Source: Tricholoma matsutake
Taxonomy: Eukaryota; Basidiomycota; Agaricomycetes; Agaricales; Tricholomataceae
Length of the DNA stretch: 64,000 bases
Direction of reading: 5' to 3'
NCBI GenBank assembly: GCA_026075535.2
Contig: AP026538.1
Span: forward strand, 7,378,001-7,442,000
Below the pieces are notes generated by a model. The model searched no databases and was not told the DNA's origin. It saw nothing but the letters and a program-made list of their open reading frames with translations. Shown here piece after piece: positions 62,078 through 64,000 of this stretch; position 1 is the first letter of the stretch, and each line of letters begins with the position of its first letter. The position numbers were made by a program, and so were the translations under genes.

Positions 62078-62514
62078 AACAGATGGCCCCTTGTCTCAGT
62101 TCCAGGTCCACCCGATACAGCCTCCGAACGCTCTGAGGGGGCGAACAGGCCACGCATCCTGTTGCCTGGTGGGAGACGATTGAACCCGGGTCATAACACC
62201 CCAGAGGAGTGAGCACCGGAGGTGAGGAGTTGGTGGTGAAATGCAGCCACCAGAGCATTGACCTAGCTATCAGGGGGCACCATCACCCAGCCCCTTTTAG
62301 CGACGGTGTATTCCAACAGGTCGTCAGTGTAGCTTGTCCCTAGTAGTAGTGACTCACATAGCATGGAGGTTGGAAGCCCCAGAGATGACCAGCAGTCCAG
62401 TAACGATGTCCCTCCCCCTGAGCCAGAAAAATTGGAGTCTCGACATTGCTACCAACATCAAGCAGGAGTGTTTACCACTGGTTGTGGTGGTTGTAACAAG
62501 TCAAGGAGCGATGT

Positions 62515-64000
62515 CGAAAATGCTCCTTGACTTGTTACAACCACCATAAATAGTGGTAAACACCTCTGCTCAATGTTGCACATGACATCGACACTTCAAT
62601 TTTTGTCCGATTTTCGATTGGATTTCGCCATCACGAACGCTCTCAGCGTCTCCAGGCCTGCCCTGATTTGCTAAGAGATCTGTCCATCCGATCTCGGTGG
62701 ATGCCCCGGTCACTGTTTTTGACAGTGTCTGCTATTCGTCTCGTTCTCCTGGGCTTCGAGGATCCTGGTTAGGTGAGTGTTGGCAATGAAAGAGTAGTCT
62801 GGGCCCCTATGGGGGCTCAGAGTGGGTGTGGGATGCCTACTTCAATGCTCGCCCAAGTCGTCGCATTCGTTTAGCTGGGGGAGGTCTGGTTCAGGAGGAG
62901 GGACATATTCACTGGATTGTGGGTCATCTGGGAGGCTTCCTACCTCCATGCTGTGTGAGTTTCTACATCTAGAGACCTGCTACACTGACTACCCATTGGA
63001 ATACACCATCGTTAAAAGGGGCCGGGCGATGGTGCCCCCTGGTGGCTAGGTCAACGCTCTGGTGGCCGCTACTTACCACCGACTCTTTACCTCCGGCACT
63101 CACACCCTCGAGGTGTTCGGAACTGGGTTCAATTGTCCCTCCCAATCTGCAGCAGGATTTGCGGCCTGTCTGCCCCCTCAGAGCATCTGGAGGCTGTGTC
63201 GGGTGGACCCGGAATTGAGATAAGGGACCGTCTGTTATCGTTATCACACTACGTATCTTGACTTCTACCGTCATCTACTTGTGCTAAATCATCCTCAATG
63301 CCCTCTACAAACCGTGGAGCACGAACTCAACACCAGGTGGCGCATGGCGACCCCCTCTTATACACAAATGCCAACTTCGCAGACTTCGACGACAACTACC
63401 TCCCAGAGTTCAGACACGTCTCCTTGAGCGGATGGGACTCTGATGTGGCTAACCAGTTCCACAATCTTTGGGCGGAGGATGACTCCTCCAACCTGCCAGA
63501 TGACGATGACGGCTCTGCCACCGGCGGAGACGTCGAATTCATTCCGGGTCTCACCGAGCTAGCCTCGCAGGAGACGATAAACCGCTTCTTGGCATCCCAA
63601 GTGATAGCCGATGAGGTGCATGATTTGGCTCTCGAGCTTGGGCTCGAGGCCAACAACAATCAAGAGCTTGGCATCGCCGAGCTCCTCTATCCGGAGGGGC
63701 AGCAGGAGCAATCTGCGCCGCCCCTCCCCACATCACCGGGTTCATCCGCCATCCCAGAGTTGGTGGAGGATGAGCCTCCGTTGTCGAGAGATGAGAGGGT
63801 GGATATAACATCCGCCTCTCATGGCTTTCTACATTTACTGGAGGCTATGACGATCTTCGTTGGTACCATCTGAGTATCTGCTGTTCCGCTCATTGAGAGG
63901 AATGCATGGCGCCAGATGGCCTGGCAACTATTCACGACCACCTGGCGATTGTCTGAGCCAATGTCGGCAGAACTAGCAGCTGCCGGATTGCCTCTCGACC
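62515..64000 (+). mobile_element. SRP-gamma2, 5' part, runs off the window
   Basis: 5' terminus GCTCCTTGACTTG at 62522 after a short AAAAT, head to head with the delta2 5' end. Leader as gamma1 (CACTGT/ACAGTG stem kept), ORF from 63298. The 3' end lies outside. No target duplication can be tested. Confidence 0.88.
63298..64000 (+). pseudogene. SRP-gamma orphan protein with premature stop (partial)
   Basis: MPSTNRGARTQHQVAHGDPLLYTNAN..., 191 codons matching gamma1 (27758) with few replacements, then TGA at 63871-63873, where gamma1 has CAA in the GTVQVSAVP segment. Beyond the stop the same frame continues with ERNAWRQMAWQLF, so the stop is a single recent lesion. QELGIAELLYPE, the PELVEDEPPLS linker and the acidic patch (NLPDDDDGS) are intact. 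The window ends before the basic tail. Confidence 0.88.

Larger units (their letters stand above)
59117..62514 (-). mobile_element. SRP-delta2, split by beta4
   Basis: Minus strand, segments 59117-59872 and 62078-62514, joined by the 15-bp duplication AACAGATGGCCCCTT (59858-59872; 62078-62092). The 3' tail is missing on the left where LN12 begins. The leader has an internal deletion of ~350 bases at 62427 (GAGCCAGA runs straight into AAAATTGGAGTCTCG). Same double-start ORF layout as delta1. Confidence 0.85.

Overview
The window looks like a pure retrotransposon graveyard from a eukaryote, most likely a filamentous fungus (probably a basidiomycete). I see no cellular gene, no RNA gene, no LTR element and no DNA transposon in 64 kb. 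Almost every base belongs to one of two interacting families with poly-A tails. The fungal call is an inference: the large element has the layout of the Tad1/I group of non-LTR retrotransposons, and the copies diverge largely by C-to-T change at CpG.

Family 1 is an autonomous LINE of about 6.4 kb (copies named LN1-LN12 here). It has a ~125-base 5' UTR; ORF1 (~640 aa, low-complexity N-terminus, three C-terminal Cys/His knuckles); ORF2 (~1290 aa: APE-type endonuclease, reverse transcriptase with YVDD, RNase H, C-terminal Cys/His finger); and a ~525-base 3' UTR ending in poly-A. Family 2 is a ~2.2 kb retroposon (called SRP here) with a long structured 5' UTR (~780 bases), one ORF of 269-279 codons for a protein I do not recognise, and a ~620-base 3' UTR ending in poly-A. 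SRP encodes no reverse transcriptase. It shares with the LINE its first ~18 bases and its last ~65 bases (a hairpin, TTATAAA, a short linker and poly-A), makes the same 10-16 bp target duplications, and prefers the same AAG-type target. It therefore looks like a protein-coding hitchhiker of the LINE. Five SRP subfamilies are present (alpha, beta, gamma, delta, epsilon); several are mosaics of each other.

Layout: 1-7390, LINE copies LN1-LN4 with an SRP-delta leader; 7391-15090, SRP-delta1 broken by an alpha1/beta1 tandem chimera and by alpha2; 15091-19118, alpha3 and beta2 head to head; 19119-20105, LINE fragment LN5; 20106-38208, LN6 split by a beta3/alpha4 chimera that is itself split by full-length LN7, which carries gamma1 and epsilon1; 38209-49007, LN8 split by full-length LN9; 49008-59116, LN10-LN12 carrying alpha5, beta5 and epsilon2; 59117-62514, delta2 split by beta4; 62515-64000, gamma2 running off the end. 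Direct repeats at insertion edges give the nesting order.

How the parts work together: the LINE ORF2 protein is the only visible source of endonuclease and reverse transcriptase. The intact SRP ORFs, kept open across diverged subfamilies, suggest that their product matters for SRP spread or survival. Several insertions are two-template chimeras bounded by a single target duplication, as expected if the reverse transcriptase jumps from the 5' end of one RNA to another.
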